Shown here piece by piece: positions 11,990-23,336 of a stretch of 64,000 nt of DNA (the first letter of the stretch is position 1; every line of letters begins with the position of its first letter). The stretch comes from Perilla frutescens (Eukaryota > Streptophyta > Magnoliopsida > Lamiales > Lamiaceae). The stretch covers positions 34,857,001 through 34,921,000 of the forward strand of contig BRKX01000009.1 of NCBI GenBank assembly GCA_026008535.1, read 5' to 3'. Both the position numbers and the translations under genes were made by a program. The notes below the pieces were generated by a model. The model did no database searches and was not told the origin of the DNA. It worked only from the letters and a program-made list of their open reading frames with translations.

Positions 11990-13029
11990 AAAAAACTTGA
12001 TTCAAGATTGAAAGGTAAAATAACGTCTCCCACTGCAATAGCCACCATTTTTGTAGTATTGCCCATGTAGACGGTAATATCATCATCACTCAGTAGCATT
12101 TTTTACCAGGATTCCCTGCAAAGACATGCAAACATGATCAGTAGCTCCAGTATCTACTACTCAAGACCGGGTAGAACAAGTATCTAAACATATTTTTACA
12201 ACGAGAGAGTGAGACGTACCATTCTTCTTCCTCTTGTTGGGACACGCAGACTTCCAATGTCCCTACTGACTGCACTTGAAGCACTTTGTTTTGGACTTGA
12301 AGTCCTCCGAAGGAATCTTGGCCTTGACTTTCTTATCTTTAGGTGGCACATTTGTAGCCTTTAGAGGTGCATTTCTCTTCTTCTTGTTCCCCGAAGAAGA
12401 TACCCTGTTTTCAACTATGTGTGCCTCCGAGTTCCCTTTTCGAATAAGCTTGGCTGTCTGAAGATCCATGAGTAGTTCTAATAAAGTAACATCTTTCTTT
12501 ATCATGTTGAAGTTCAGCCTGAACTGCTCAAACTTCAATGACAGACTGTGAAGCATGATGTCAATTTGAGACTTGGCATCCAAATCGCCACCCAGAGTTT
12601 CGATCTCCGACAGGTAGACCATCATCTGGGGAACGTGATCCCTTACTGGATTGGATTCCGACATCTTTGTGTTCATCAGATTTTCATCGCCAAATGCCAT
12701 GCCGAGCGATTCTGGTATCCGAAGAGCTCCTTGAGATCGAACATTATGTCATAAGCTGTTTTCATCGACTGATGTTGGTGTTGCAACACATTTGACATAG
12801 AAGCCAGAATGTAGCAGTGTGTCATTTCATCAACTCTAACCCACTTATCATAACTCGCTCTCTACGCTTCACTAGAATTCTCATCTGGCTTTTGTGGGCA
12901 TTCCTCCTGAAGTACGAATTTAAAACCGTCAGCAGTTAGGATAATGTTCAAGTTTCAAATCCAATCATTATAGTTTTCACCAATGAGTTTGTTTTCTTTG
13001 AGAATTGAGGACAAGTTGGAGAGTGTCAT
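11990..13029 (-). pseudogene. Ty1/copia gag-protease remnant
   Basis: Read from an ATG at 13029 downward, the protein starts MTLSNLSSILKENKLIGENY, a typical copia gag N-terminus, and runs through a gag domain (12700-12300). It reaches a CCHC zinc knuckle (CFKC, then GHWKSAC, near 12280-12240) with a stop codon inside the knuckle. Downstream (about 12145) is the aspartic protease motif VVDTGATDHVC, then a frameshifted VGDVILPFNL stretch. Several stops and a frameshift make it inactive. It lies in the same orientation as the PBS at 14475-14489 and the LTR at 14491-14954, so together they are the 5' part of one minus-strand element. Integrase and RT are missing. Confidence 0.9.
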
Positions 13030-14474
13030 GACGATATAGAAATAACTGAAAAGTAAACATACAGTATAGGTATATAATCAAAAACCTCATAAAATTATAT
13101 GTATATCCACCGATATTTTAAAAACATTTCTTATAAGACACAACAGTGTGGACATTTATAAAATTCATTTTTAAATAGATTATTAGCATTTAATTTACCT
13201 ACAGTCAAAGTTCCTTATGACAAGTAAATTAATAGTCGGAAACCATCCGGTCATGTAACCATCTAATTAATAAGCCACGATAGTGTGGACATTTATTAAT
13301 AAATTACACCTAAGTGTGAACACCATTATCTTCACCCCAAGGAGACTGTTTCGAATTTTATTGCTCCAGATGGAGGAGTTAGTTAGTTCTAACAGTATCC
13401 TACAATTATCTATTAAGAGGTTTAATTTCTAGAGAATCCAGTGATATGACACATCCGATATGGAGGACGACCAATTGTCAACGCACATGCCCATCACTTC
13501 TCAATTAAACCGACATACAACCAACATACATTCAACATTAAATTAAATACATTCGTCATATAATTTAAGGAGCCATGATAGTTGGTACCACCTGCAAATA
13601 ATTAACAGTCTACAAACACAACTACCATAATTACATGATTAACATAAAATATTGCATGATATCAATACATGAAATATTTTCAAAAATTACTATTAATTAA
13701 AATTAAAATTTTCGAAACATATTACAAGATAAAATTTGAAAATCAATTATAATTATCTACCAAATTAAATCTTACATAAAACTCGAAATTACCTTAAGAA
13801 TAAATTTGGAAATTAAAAAAAAATTATCTACCAAGTTTATATCTTAAAATTTAGAAAATTACCCTAATTAAACTTGGAAATTTTGATATTAATAAAAAAT
13901 CTATTCCAATTAATTACAAGTGGGTCAAAAATTACCAAATAATAAATATGGATATTTTTATCTTCTTCAAGCACTTTCCAAATTTTAAATTCTATTTTCA
14001 AATCTAATGAGATTAGAATTAGGTAAATTTTGATATACACAAAAAAATTACCTTTTCCAATTCTTGATCACCTTAATTTCAAAAATTGCATAGGAGTTAG
14101 ATAATGAAATTTTGATATGGATCAAAAAACTATTCCAAACCTAATTCATATTTTTTGAAAATCAAAGATTAAAATTAGGAAATTTTAACACTAAATTTTT
14201 GAAAAATTTGATCGAACACCTATCAAATTAAATATGGAAATTTTGATATCATAAAAAATCCATTCCAAACCTTATTTGATATGATGGAAAATTACATAGA
14301 TTAAATTTTGGTTTTTTCAAAAAATAAAATCAAAAAATTTCTCCAAAATTAAAACTTAAAACTCGAAACAATATGAACAAATAAATTTAAAAATTTAAAC
14401 ACCTTAAATTCATCTACAAATTCATACATATTGTTAGAATAATCCTAGGATTAATTCTAGAGCAGTGCCAAAAC
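13030..14474 (-). other. 5' leader of the minus-strand copia element, with degenerate repeats
   Basis: This untranslated region lies between the PBS and gag. It contains at least four copies of a unit built on AAATTTTGATAT followed by about 10 A-rich bases and an ATTCCAA word, at about 13878, 14025, 14107 and 14238. Spacing is irregular. It has no ORF. Confidence 0.6.
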
Positions 14475-14489
14475 CTGCTTTAATACCAG
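14475..14489 (-). other. Primer-binding site (tRNA-Met type)
   Basis: On the minus strand the sequence just after the LTR end is ACTGGTATTAAAGCAGG. This is a two-mismatch form of TGGTATCAGAGC, complementary to the 3' end of initiator tRNA-Met, which primes most plant copia elements. Confidence 0.75.
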
Positions 14490-14490
14490 T

Positions 14491-14954
14491 TGTTGGGATT
14501 TTTTTGAATTAAACCACCACAAGATCTATTTGGTTGCTCATTAATCGTAGCTCATATATGTCATATTTTATGCATGCTTATGTAATTAATTAAATCGAGT
14601 TGAATTAACAGGCATAGCAACTTTCGATTCTAATTAAAAGCGGAAACATAGAAATCGAAAATCATTTACAAATTCAAGTTGGGTTGAGGACAAGATTAAA
14701 GGTCTAATCTTGCTGTTGAATGTAGTGTAATTGGCACCCACAATAATGCTATTCCACTTCTCGATCTTCTGTTGTATTTCCGGACTATTTTTAGATACAA
14801 GGTGGGTTGTATACTACTAAACAGGTGTGAATACTATGGGGGATCAAGAGAGCAAAAAGATGGGTCGATTTCTTGTTGTTATTTTCATCCCCTCCTTAAT
14901 TAAATAAGGAGGGGGACGAAAATCCCTTCTCAAACCCTAATGGGTTTGGGTCTC
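14491..14954 (-). repeat. Partial 5' LTR of the minus-strand copia element, cut by a later insertion
   Basis: On the minus strand it ends in ATCCCAACA directly before the PBS. Its upstream part stops exactly at 14954, where the TGTTGGG of the large copia LTR begins. The missing left half (minus strand sense) indicates that the large element inserted into, or deleted into, this LTR, so this one is the older. Confidence 0.7.
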
Positions 14955-15325
14955 TGTTGGGAAAATTATTGGGAAAAACTATCATTATAGCCCAACTGAT
15001 GGTTTTGATGAAATGTCAAAACATGTGTGATGATTTAATGAAAAACTGCAGGTTATGTAAAGCTAAAAATCAGAAGTAATGGCCAAGTAAGACTTCAGAC
15101 ATCAGTCTAGCTGAAACGAGAGACAACTATTTTGAGGCATGGTCAACCAGCTTAAAAGGATGCCTCGATCAGACCAGTCAGAGTCAACTCTTCAAAGCTT
15201 AAGAAAAGCTATAGGGGGAAGAGAACTTTGGAGACTGGTAGGCATCCATAGATGAGTAACCATCAGTCTAGCTGAAAGCCAAGAAAGACTGATGAGAGCA
15301 TAGCCAGTTTGAAAGCTGTAACTGA

Positions 15326-15440
15326 ACTGATCAAAGATCAATCAGTCATAAAGAGCCAACCCTAAACTAATCAAAGATCAGTTAGCTGGAAGAAAAGCTC
15401 TAAAATCTTTAAGCCTATACTAAACTGACCTAAGATCAGT
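15326..15440 (+). promoter_or_regulatory. Three palindromic dyads in the LTR U3 region
   Basis: ACTGATCAAAGATCAAT (15326-15342), ACTAATCAAAGATCAGT (15366-15382) and ACTGACCTAAGATCAGT (15424-15440) are variants of one dyad of the form ACTGATC-AAA-GATCAGT. All three recur in the 3' LTR at 38713, 38753 and 38811. They sit about 400-500 bases upstream of the TATA-like box. Role as protein-binding sites is inferred. Confidence 0.6.
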
Positions 15441-15837
15441 TCAATGAGAGAAAAGCTCAAACAACAGCCGACTGGTAGTCCAGAACTGAAAGCTTTTCAA
15501 GCTAAGCTGCCAAGGCAGCCATACCGGATCATCCCAGGATTGAAGCTCAAGGCAGCTGAGGAACTGCCAACTGGACAATCTCAGAGCTGAAAGCTAAGAC
15601 AGCTGAGAGCCCATCAACTGAATATCCAAAACTGATAGCCAAAATACATGCTCTCTCTGACAAGCAGTCAATGAAGATCTTGACAGGAAATCTTTGAAAG
15701 ATCCTGATGATCTTAGAGCAGAAGTCATTAAAGTCAAACGACTAGCACATTAAAAGCTTCAAACGGCTACAAACATTAAAATGCCACCGGTGAATTCTAC
15801 ATATTCACCAATCACAACAGTTAAAAGATCACTCATC

Positions 15838-15846
15838 TATATAAAG
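15838..15846 (+). promoter_or_regulatory. LTR TATA-like box
   Basis: TATATAAAG, followed by GAGAGTGAACTCAATTTTTG. The 3' LTR carries the equivalent box. The bases after it resemble those after the TATA-like box of accessory gene 1 at 23266. Confidence 0.65.
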
Positions 15847-16752
15847 AGAGTGAACTCAATTTTTGCCAAAACTTTTCGAAGACTTTCACTAAGACTTTTT
15901 GCAAAACTAACTTTGCTATTTTGCAGACATTGAGCTTTCTTTCTTCGCCCCCCACAGCTCAAGAGGTTAAATCTCTTAAGCGAAAAGTCCCAACTGAGAA
16001 GGCGTGCTTCATGTCTAAAGCAAGCAGCTAGTTGACGCAGAATTCCAGCAAGAGCAAAGCTTATCAGTACAGTCCGTTAAAGATCAACCACTTAGCTCAA
16101 GATTAAAGGAGCATTCCAGGTTGATAACAGATTTAAGACTGCCTTCTTGAAGATCAAGCGAGATCTAAAATCGTGTAAAGACTGACAATAGTACCTAAAG
16201 TCTCAGCGAGAAGTTGAGACTAGTAAGTATGAGCTGTCGACACAGAAACTGGCTGAGGAGGGGCGTGTACCGATGCGTCCGTTCTTTTGGGACAACAACA
16301 GTTAGAAAGGAGGCCGCGCTCGGTTTGAAGGGTGCCATTTTCAGGTCCAACATAATTTCTTCACTGTCTAACTGTAATAAAGAAACTTTACACTTGCATA
16401 GTGGATTGCCTTTCTGCGGAAGGAAGAGAGGACGTAGAAGCAGGAAGCTTCGAACCTCTATAAAGTCTTGTGTGTGCTGTACTTATTGCTTTAAGCTTTG
16501 CATGTTCTTTAACTGCATACTCTAGCACACAAGCTGTACTGACGAGCTAAGCTAAGCCTTCAAGCTATCAGTTCTAACTGATCAGCTCACCAGCTACGCT
16601 CTAAGTCATGCTCTCTCTCTCAACTGAAGAGTGCACAGATAAAATATCGAAAGCGAGTCTGAGCCCTATACATTCCGCAATCAGCTTAAGTTTTTTAAGT
16701 CAGTTTATTCACCCCCCCTAAACTGACATAGACTCGCACCGGGACCAACAAG

Positions 16753-16764
16753 TGGTATCAGAGC
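16753..16764 (+). other. Primer-binding site (initiator tRNA-Met)
   Basis: TGGTATCAGAGC, the exact 12-base plant copia PBS, two bases after the LTR end. It is followed at once by a perfect stem-loop with arms CGGTTGAT (16764-16771) and ATCAACCG (16779-16786) and a 7-base loop. Confidence 0.95.
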
Positions 16765-16800
16765 GGTTGATTCTAAGGATCAACCGTTTCTGCAAATCAT

Positions 16801-19220
16801 TTGAATCAGATCTGTTTATCTATGCTAATGTTTCAAGCTATGAGAAATCATAAGCTACCTCTTTTTAGAGTTGAGAACTATGATAATTGGAGCAGAAGGA
16901 TGAAGACTCATCTATGCTCCATCCATGAGAACATGTGGGGGGTGATTGAAGACGGTCCAATCATCATTATGATAGATAACGAAGCCCACATTATGGATGT
17001 CAACTAACTAGCCAGGATCCCAAAACCAACTCATCTTCTCATGGGTGAAGAGAAGAAGTTGAAGAACCTAGAGTTTGTTGCTCAAGTATCACTATTTCAA
17101 ACTCTAGATGAGGATCACATGAAAAACACAAAGAACTGCAGAACAGTGAAGGAGATTTGAGACTTGCTTGCAGATCTATGCAAAGAGTTTGAGGCCATCA
17201 AAGGAAATAAGCTCCAGCTCGCAGTCAACAAATATGAGTCTTTCAAAATACAGCCGGAAGAAAGCATCTTGAGCCTAAAAATAAGATTTTTTGGCATCAT
17301 AAGCGAGATGAACAATCTGGAAAGAAACTATCCCAATAGTGAGATAAACTTAAAAGTTCTTGACAATCTCACAGATGAATGAGATATGAAAGTAATTTCT
17401 ATTAAAGAGTCAAGAGACTTAAATAACATTACTCCAAGAGAGTTGTTTGAATATCTCAAGGCTCATGAATACAGCCTGAACCGAAAGAGAAACATCTACT
17501 TCATCTTCTCATGATGCTTCTTTCTATGCTAAAAGAAATTGATTCAGAAAAGCCCATGGAAGAAACAACTTCCGACCAAGAGGCTTGCCTATTAGAGATA
17601 ATCCAGGGGGATCGGTGACTAATTGAAGAAGAGAGTCAACCGACAAGAAGGAGATCCCGACTGAGGATATAAACGAGCAAATCCAGTCAATGATAAGATT
17701 ACTGGAGAAGCTGAGAAAAGTCAAAGATCAACAATTAGCTCTACCCCAATCTAATGAAGCTGCTGAGGGAGAAAGAAACTAGCAGCCAGCTAAGCGATTA
17801 GCTTAACAATTCAGGATGATAAATAGAAACATAGAAGAATGTTTCCACTGCCATAAGCAAGGGCACTACAAATATGAGTGTCCAGAGCTTCCGGAATACA
17901 AGAAGGCCAAAGTGAGGAGAAGCTTCTTCAAAAGGAAAGCAATGATCACAAATTCTGAAAATGCCGTGCTTGATGATTCAGACTACCTATCTGGAATCAA
18001 CTCAGACGGCTATAGCTCTGATGATGAAGCTCTACTATGTCTTATGGCCGAAAAGGATGAAGAGGTTAGTATGTCTGACTCAATAACCTCTTTCTATCAC
18101 ATACATGAAGCTTCGATTTCTAGGAATGAACTGGATGAATAGTTAAGAATCCTAGAAGATTAGTTAGCTTATGTATCAAGCATGCATATTGAACTGAAGG
18201 GTGAAAATGATGAGCTAAGAAGCAGAGTTGAAGAGCTATGTGTTGAAAATGAAAGACTGAAAAGTCTTGAAGCTCAGTCAACTAAAATGGATCAGCTGAA
18301 GCTGAGAAATGCTGAAATGGAAGCTGAGAATGAGTAGCTTAAGCTAGAAATTCTTGAAAAAGAGGAATTAACCCTCAAATTCAAGAAGGGATCCCAGACT
18401 CTAGATGAAATCTTGAGTTATCAGATAGTCGAAGCTGGTAGTCTAGGGCTGGGATATAGCAAGTACACTGCCGTAGAGAAGGGTAAGGCAGTTGTCCAGA
18501 GCTGTGAATCTGGAATCCTAAAAGGATTCACAAGACTAGCTCATCCCCCCAGTTGCGGAATCCAAAGACAAGGGCGTCTTGGAAACTCCTCAAGCTCAGC
18601 CTAAAGATCAGACTAATCAGTCGAGAAGGGTACCTCAAAGACAGTCGGTCTTTCAAAGGCTTAGTCCTCAGTCAAAGCCACCAGTTAAACATAGATCAGT
18701 TGAACAACCCAGATCTACTACTCGATCAAAATTGAAAGCTCATCCAAGGCCAAATATTCAAAGGCCTTCATTCCATTCCAGGTCATCAGTTCAATCGAGA
18801 CCTGAAGTTCACTCAAGGCTAGCCTTTCAGACAAAGGCATCAGCTCAAAACAGGTTAACAGTTCAACGATCTAGAAACTCCTCCAATACATTTCAACCTG
18901 GGAGTTCTTCAAATCCTAAAAGGAATGTACACACAAGATTCTATTATGAAGGAGTTCACTCCAAGTGACCTTGCAACCCAGTACAATGAGTATCTAAACT
19001 CAAGGGATGAATCAATAATCAATCCCAATCACAACTGGTTTGCCAATTGCCAATATCACAAAGGCCAAAAAGCTCAGAGTCAAAAAGTCAGAAGAAATTG
19101 GCCAAGACAGAGAGTATCAAGGTCACAAGATGAGAGGATATTAGTTGAAGTCTTCTATCCTAAATCTCATCAAAGGTATAGATCACAGGACTCAACTCTC
19201 AGTTGAAGAGTTACAAAAAG
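16801..19220 (+). pseudogene. gag of the large copia element
   Basis: The N-terminal part (16801-17400) has the copia gag signature around FRVENYDNWSRRMKTHLCS and KYESFKIQPEESI. A CCHC zinc knuckle, CFHCHKQGHYKYEC, follows near 17836-17877, then an acidic stretch with paired Asp/Ser. A coiled-coil segment at 18180-18380 is rich in Glu, Leu and Lys. After it comes the conserved copia block FKKGSQTLDEIL. The last part (18675-18869) is an array of hexapeptide repeats. Gag would form the particle shell and bind genomic RNA. Frames change several times (17510-17810, 18560-18920) and there are many stops, so no gag protein can be made. Confidence 0.88.
18675..18869 (+). repeat. 18-bp minisatellite encoding hexapeptide repeats in gag
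   Basis: Eleven consecutive units of the pattern Lys/Arg-x-x-Val/Phe/Ile/Ala-polar-x are encoded, for example RPSFHS, RSSVQS, RPEVHS, RLAFQT, KASAQN and RLTVQR. Ten units have six residues and one (RPNIQ) has five, giving 65 codons. Each DNA unit is 18 bp and usually begins AGG, AGA or AAG. Units differ a lot, so the array is old or under loose constraint that keeps the basic first residue. Confidence 0.85.
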
Positions 19221-19386
19221 TCCAAAGCTGATCCAGAGATCTAATTCTGAAGGATCTCTTGGAAATGGAAAGCCAAAAGTGTGGCGAATGTGGATTCCCA
19301 AACACATGATTAACCTCTCAGGACTCGATATTATGCGGGTACCTAAAACCTGACTTTTGTTCTATAGGAAAAGAGCATCCTATCCA

Positions 19387-22300
19387 AGAAAAAGGTCAAA
19401 GATACTTGGTATCTGCATAGCGGGTGCTCTAAATATATGACCGGAGATAAGAATGATCTTGACGGTTATAAAGAGGTTAAGGGACCACTAGTTACTTTTG
19501 GAGACAACTCAAAGAGTCGAACCATTGGAGAAGGGTTCATGGTCAAAGGAAAAGTTGTCGTAAATGGTGTGTCACATGTTGAAGGACTGAAGCATAAGCT
19601 GCTGAGCATCAGTCAGCTTTGTGATAATGGGTACTCAGTCGACTTCAGCAACAACTCGTGTGACATCAGAGACAAGTCAACTAGAGTCATACTGCTGACT
19701 GGAGTTAGAAAGGGCAACATGTATGTTGTTGACCGGTCAACCGGCTATTCAGAAGCTTGCTTTCTCTCCAAAGGATTAACTGAAGCAAGCTGGCTATGGC
19801 ATCGATGACTGAACCATCTCAACTTCAAAACAATCAACTATCTGGCCAAGAAAACTGGGGGTCTGCGGACCATGCCAAAAAGAGAAGCAAATGAAGTCAT
19901 TATTCAAGAACAAAAGCCATCCTCATGGAACAACTGACATCCTTCAGTTGCTACACATGGATCTGTTTGGACCAGTGAAGCCACTAACCCCCAGAGGCAA
20001 GAAGTTTACTCTTGTAGTAGTAGATGACTACTTAAGATATACCTGGGTGGAGTTCTTGAGAAGTAAGGATGAGACTTTTGCAAAGCTATCAATATTGATC
20101 AGAAGATTCCAGACTGACAAGGGAAAGTCAGTTCAAAGGATAAGATCCGACAATGGGACTGAGTTTGTCAATCAGCAAATGATCAATTTCCTGAATGAAC
20201 TGGGAATCACTCACGAACACTCAGCTGCAAGGACTCCTCAACAGAATGGTGTAGCTGAAAGGAGAAATCGCATGCTAAAAGAGGCAGCTAGAGAAATGGT
20301 AGCAGATGCCAACATAGCTGAATGCTATTGGGCTGAGGTAGTCAACACATCCTGCCATACACAGAACATAAGTGCCATAGTCATCACCCATGACAAAATA
20401 CCTTACGAGCTGTTCAAGGGTCGTAAGCCTTCTATCTCTTACTTTAAGGTATTTGGCTGCAAATGTTACATCCACAACAATGGCAAATCCCAGTTGAAAG
20501 CTTTCAATGCCAAAGCTGATGAGGGGATCTTTCTAGGCTAAAATGCCCCTCATTCACAAGCTTACAGAGTGTTCAACAAATGAACACTAGTTGTGGAAGT
20601 AACATGTCATGTGGTATTTGATGAGCTTGCTGATGAGTACAGGATCAAAGAGAAAAACTGTACATCAGTACAAGTATTGCCTAGTGAAAGCTTGCTGGAC
20701 TATGTTGATCACATTGTCCCAGAGCAGTTTGAAACTTCACTAGAAGATGGCATTAAAACTGATTCTAGACCAGTTGAAGATAACTTGGTCAATGAGGACA
20801 CAAATTGTGGTGAAACCTCAAACCCCATAATTGAAACAGGGGAAAGAATCAATGAAGACAACGAACAAGCCGGAGCCAAGGCAGCAGTTGATGGAGCAGC
20901 CGAAGAATTAGCTGATGGAGCAGCTGAAGAATCAATTGAAGGAGCAACTGATGACCAGCTGAAGGCATAGCAGAAGCCACCATACCCAAATGGCTCCGAA
21001 GCTATCCAGTCGATAAAATTGTTGGTGATCCAAGAAGTAGAGTCCAGATCAGAGGGTTAACGGAGCATGCACTCTTCACATGCTTTATCTCGCAGATGGA
21101 ACCAGCTAATGTCAAGGAAGAGCTTGAAGATTCAGACTGGATTATTTCGATGCAAAAAGAGCTGAACCAGTTCACAAGAAACGACATGTGGTTTCTTCTT
21201 GATAGGCTGAAAACCCAAAAAGTCATTAGGACTAAGTGGGTCTTTCGTAATAAACTGGATGAACAAGGCGTGATCACAAGGAACAAGGCTAGACTAGTAG
21301 CTAAGGGGTATTCTCAAAGTGAAGTAATCGACTTTGATGAGACATTCGCACCAGTTGTAAGATTGGACGCCATTAGATTGTTCCTCACCTATGCAGCTCA
21401 CAATAATTTCACGATTTATTAAATGGATGTGAAAAGTGCATTCTTGCTAGGGATTCTCAAGAAGGATGTGTATGTCAAGCAACCTCCAGGATTTGAAATT
21501 GGAGATCAAGTCTACAAGCTGAAGAAAGCTCTATATGGCTTGAAACAGGCGCCAAGAGCTTGGTATGAAACCCTTACAACATTCTTACTGAAGAATGGGT
21601 TTCAGAAAGGAGTCATCGATCGTACTCTATTCAAAATAGATTGATCAACTGAGATCTTAATGGTCCAAATTTATGTGGATGACATAATTTTTAGATCCAA
21701 GAGTAAAGATCTCTGGACTCGATTCGCTCAACTGATGCAAAGCGAATTCGAGATGAGCATGATAGAAGAAATGACATTCTTCCTAGGACTCCAAGTGAAG
21801 CAGCTGGAAGACGGAATCTTTATCAGTCAGGCTAAGTACACCAAGGAGCTTGTCAAGAAGTTTGGAATCGATAAGGGAAAAACTCTCAAGATTCCAATGA
21901 ATACATCAGTGCAGCTGACCCTCGATGTAAAAGGAGAAGCAGTCAGCCAGACGCACTACAGAGGAATCATTAGATCCCTTCTCTTTCTAACTGCCAGCCG
22001 ACCAGACATCTCATATTCAGTCGGACCGTGTGCAAGGTTCCAAGTCAACCCGAAGAAAAGTCATCTCGAAGCAGGGAAGAGGATCATGAAGTACCTCAAG
22101 GTAACCATAAATCTTTGGTTATGGTATCGCAGAGATGATAGCTTGAGTCTAATCGACTACTCAGACTCAGACTTCGGAGGATGCAAAATTGACAGAAAAA
22201 GCACCAGTGGAAGATGTCAGTTTTTTGGGAACAAACTAATATCCTAGTTTAGCAAGAAGCAGCACTCAGTTGCCACGTCAATAACTGAAGCTGAGTATGT

Positions 22301-22598
22301 AACTGATGGAAGCTGTTGTGCTCAAATCCTGTGGATGAAGCAACAGTTAAAGGATTATAAGATGGAGACTGAAGAAGTGCCCATCCACTGTGATAACATA
22401 AGTGCTATTGCAATATCTTAGAATCCAGTATTGCATTCAAGGACGAAGCACATTGATATCAGCCATGACTTCATCAGAGATCACATCGAGAAGAAAGACA
22501 TATGCATCAAATATGTTAACATGGAGAAGCAGATAGACGATATCTTCACCAAGACATTGCTAAGAGCTAGATTTGTGGAGTTGTGCATCCAACTGTGA
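19387..22598 (+). pseudogene. pol of the large copia element (protease, integrase, RT, RNase H)
   Basis: Protease: WYLHSGCSKYMTGD near 19408, where the family has DSG; the catalytic Asp is replaced by His. Integrase: zinc part broken by a frameshift near 19850 (CGPCQKEKQMK), core intact with Asp in HMDLFGP, Asp in RSDNGTEF and Glu in PQQNGVAE (19950-20265). RT: WVFRNKLDEQG, then MDVKSAFLLG preceded by a stop where Gln is expected (21421), YGLKQAPRAWYE, and YVDDIIF near 21674. RNase H: SDSDFGG, ITEAEY near 22290, HCDNISA near 22388. The end is at the TGA at 22596. The linker 20593-20970 is acidic with Ala-Glu-rich repeats. Many stops are present. Confidence 0.93.
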
Positions 22599-23336
22599 GT
22601 GCTCGAACTAGCTTCAAAGGAAGATGATGACCAGCCAAGAGAAGGAGTGAATATGAACACTCTAGCTGAAGATGAGAACTGACATAAGATAGAATCAGTT
22701 AGTCAAGCTTCGGAGCTTAAACTGATGAGCCCAAATCAGTTCTGAAGAAATGGCTAAGGCTAAATGGAAGCTGAAGAATGAAGATGAGTAAACTGATCGC
22801 AGAAGGCACCAGTTCTCAACCAGTCATGTTCAAATGATGAAAGCAGTTGAGACCAAAACTGACTGAAGCAGGCAAAGCTTCAGCTGAAGGAAGCGGCTGA
22901 CAAGCTTAGGTGGAGCAAAGTTGAGAAGACAGCTCAAGCTGACAATGAGTCAAAGCTGAAAAGACTCTAGCTGGAACTGATCAATCCAAGCCGAAAAGAT
23001 CATCAGTCGTGAGGCCAACTGATGACGTCAATAGCTCAATGCCACGCGGAGACTAGAGGAGAACCACAATCAGATAAGTTCAAAGTTGAATTTATTACTG
23101 AACGGTAAAATGACGTGTCATCAAAATATTACCGTTGGACCCACCTCTCTCTCTCTCCTCATCAATTATCAATGGATAGATTCAAAATTGAACCAACAGG
23201 TTCATTGAATGGATCTACTCATTGAAGATAAAATTGTCAAACTATCTCTAGTTCAAAGTCATCACTATATAAGAGATAGCCGAACTGAATTCTTGCCTTC
23301 TCTGATCCAATCTATCATTTGAAGAATCACCTTCCC
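22599..23336 (+). other. Spacer after pol and upstream leader of accessory gene 1
   Basis: AGCTGA/CAGTT-rich DNA without an ORF. From about 23020 it looks like a promoter: TGACGTCA at 23023-23030, TGACGTGTCA at 23111-23120 enclosed by inverted arms AACGGTAA (23101-23108) and TTACCGTT (23129-23136), and a TATA-like box at 23266-23273. The leader is interrupted at 23337 by the gypsy insertion. Confidence 0.6.
23023..23273 (+). promoter_or_regulatory. Internal promoter candidate for accessory gene 1
   Basis: A perfect TGACGTCA palindrome (the bZIP/as-1-type core), an ACGTGTCA-containing site inside a short inverted repeat, and TATATAAG at 23266. With the gypsy insertion removed, the TATA-like box lies about 175 bases before the ATG at 30383. 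The bases from the box on (CTATATAAGAGATAG, then GAACTGAATTCTTGCC) resemble the LTR promoter at 15837-15876. Function is inferred. Confidence 0.5.

Larger units (their letters stand above)
14955..16750 (+). repeat. 5' LTR of the large copia element (1796 bp)
   Basis: It starts TGTTGGGAAAA and ends GGGACCAACA directly before the PBS. Its first 980 bases match 38342-39332 in direct orientation, with roughly one difference per 15-20 bases by eye. Its last 600 bases match the minus strand at 63431-64000. A TATA-like box lies at 15838-15846 and three palindromic dyads at 15326-15440. ORFs inside it (for example 16214-16525) look incidental. Confidence 0.93.

Noticed and set aside
13878..14250. CRISPR-like array
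   Set aside because: Repeats are degenerate, spacing is irregular and the genome is a plant's.
16214..16525. 103-codon ORF inside the 5' LTR
   Set aside because: It lies in the R-U5 part of the LTR, has no recognisable domain, and its reading frame is not kept in the LTR copies at 43939 and 63431.
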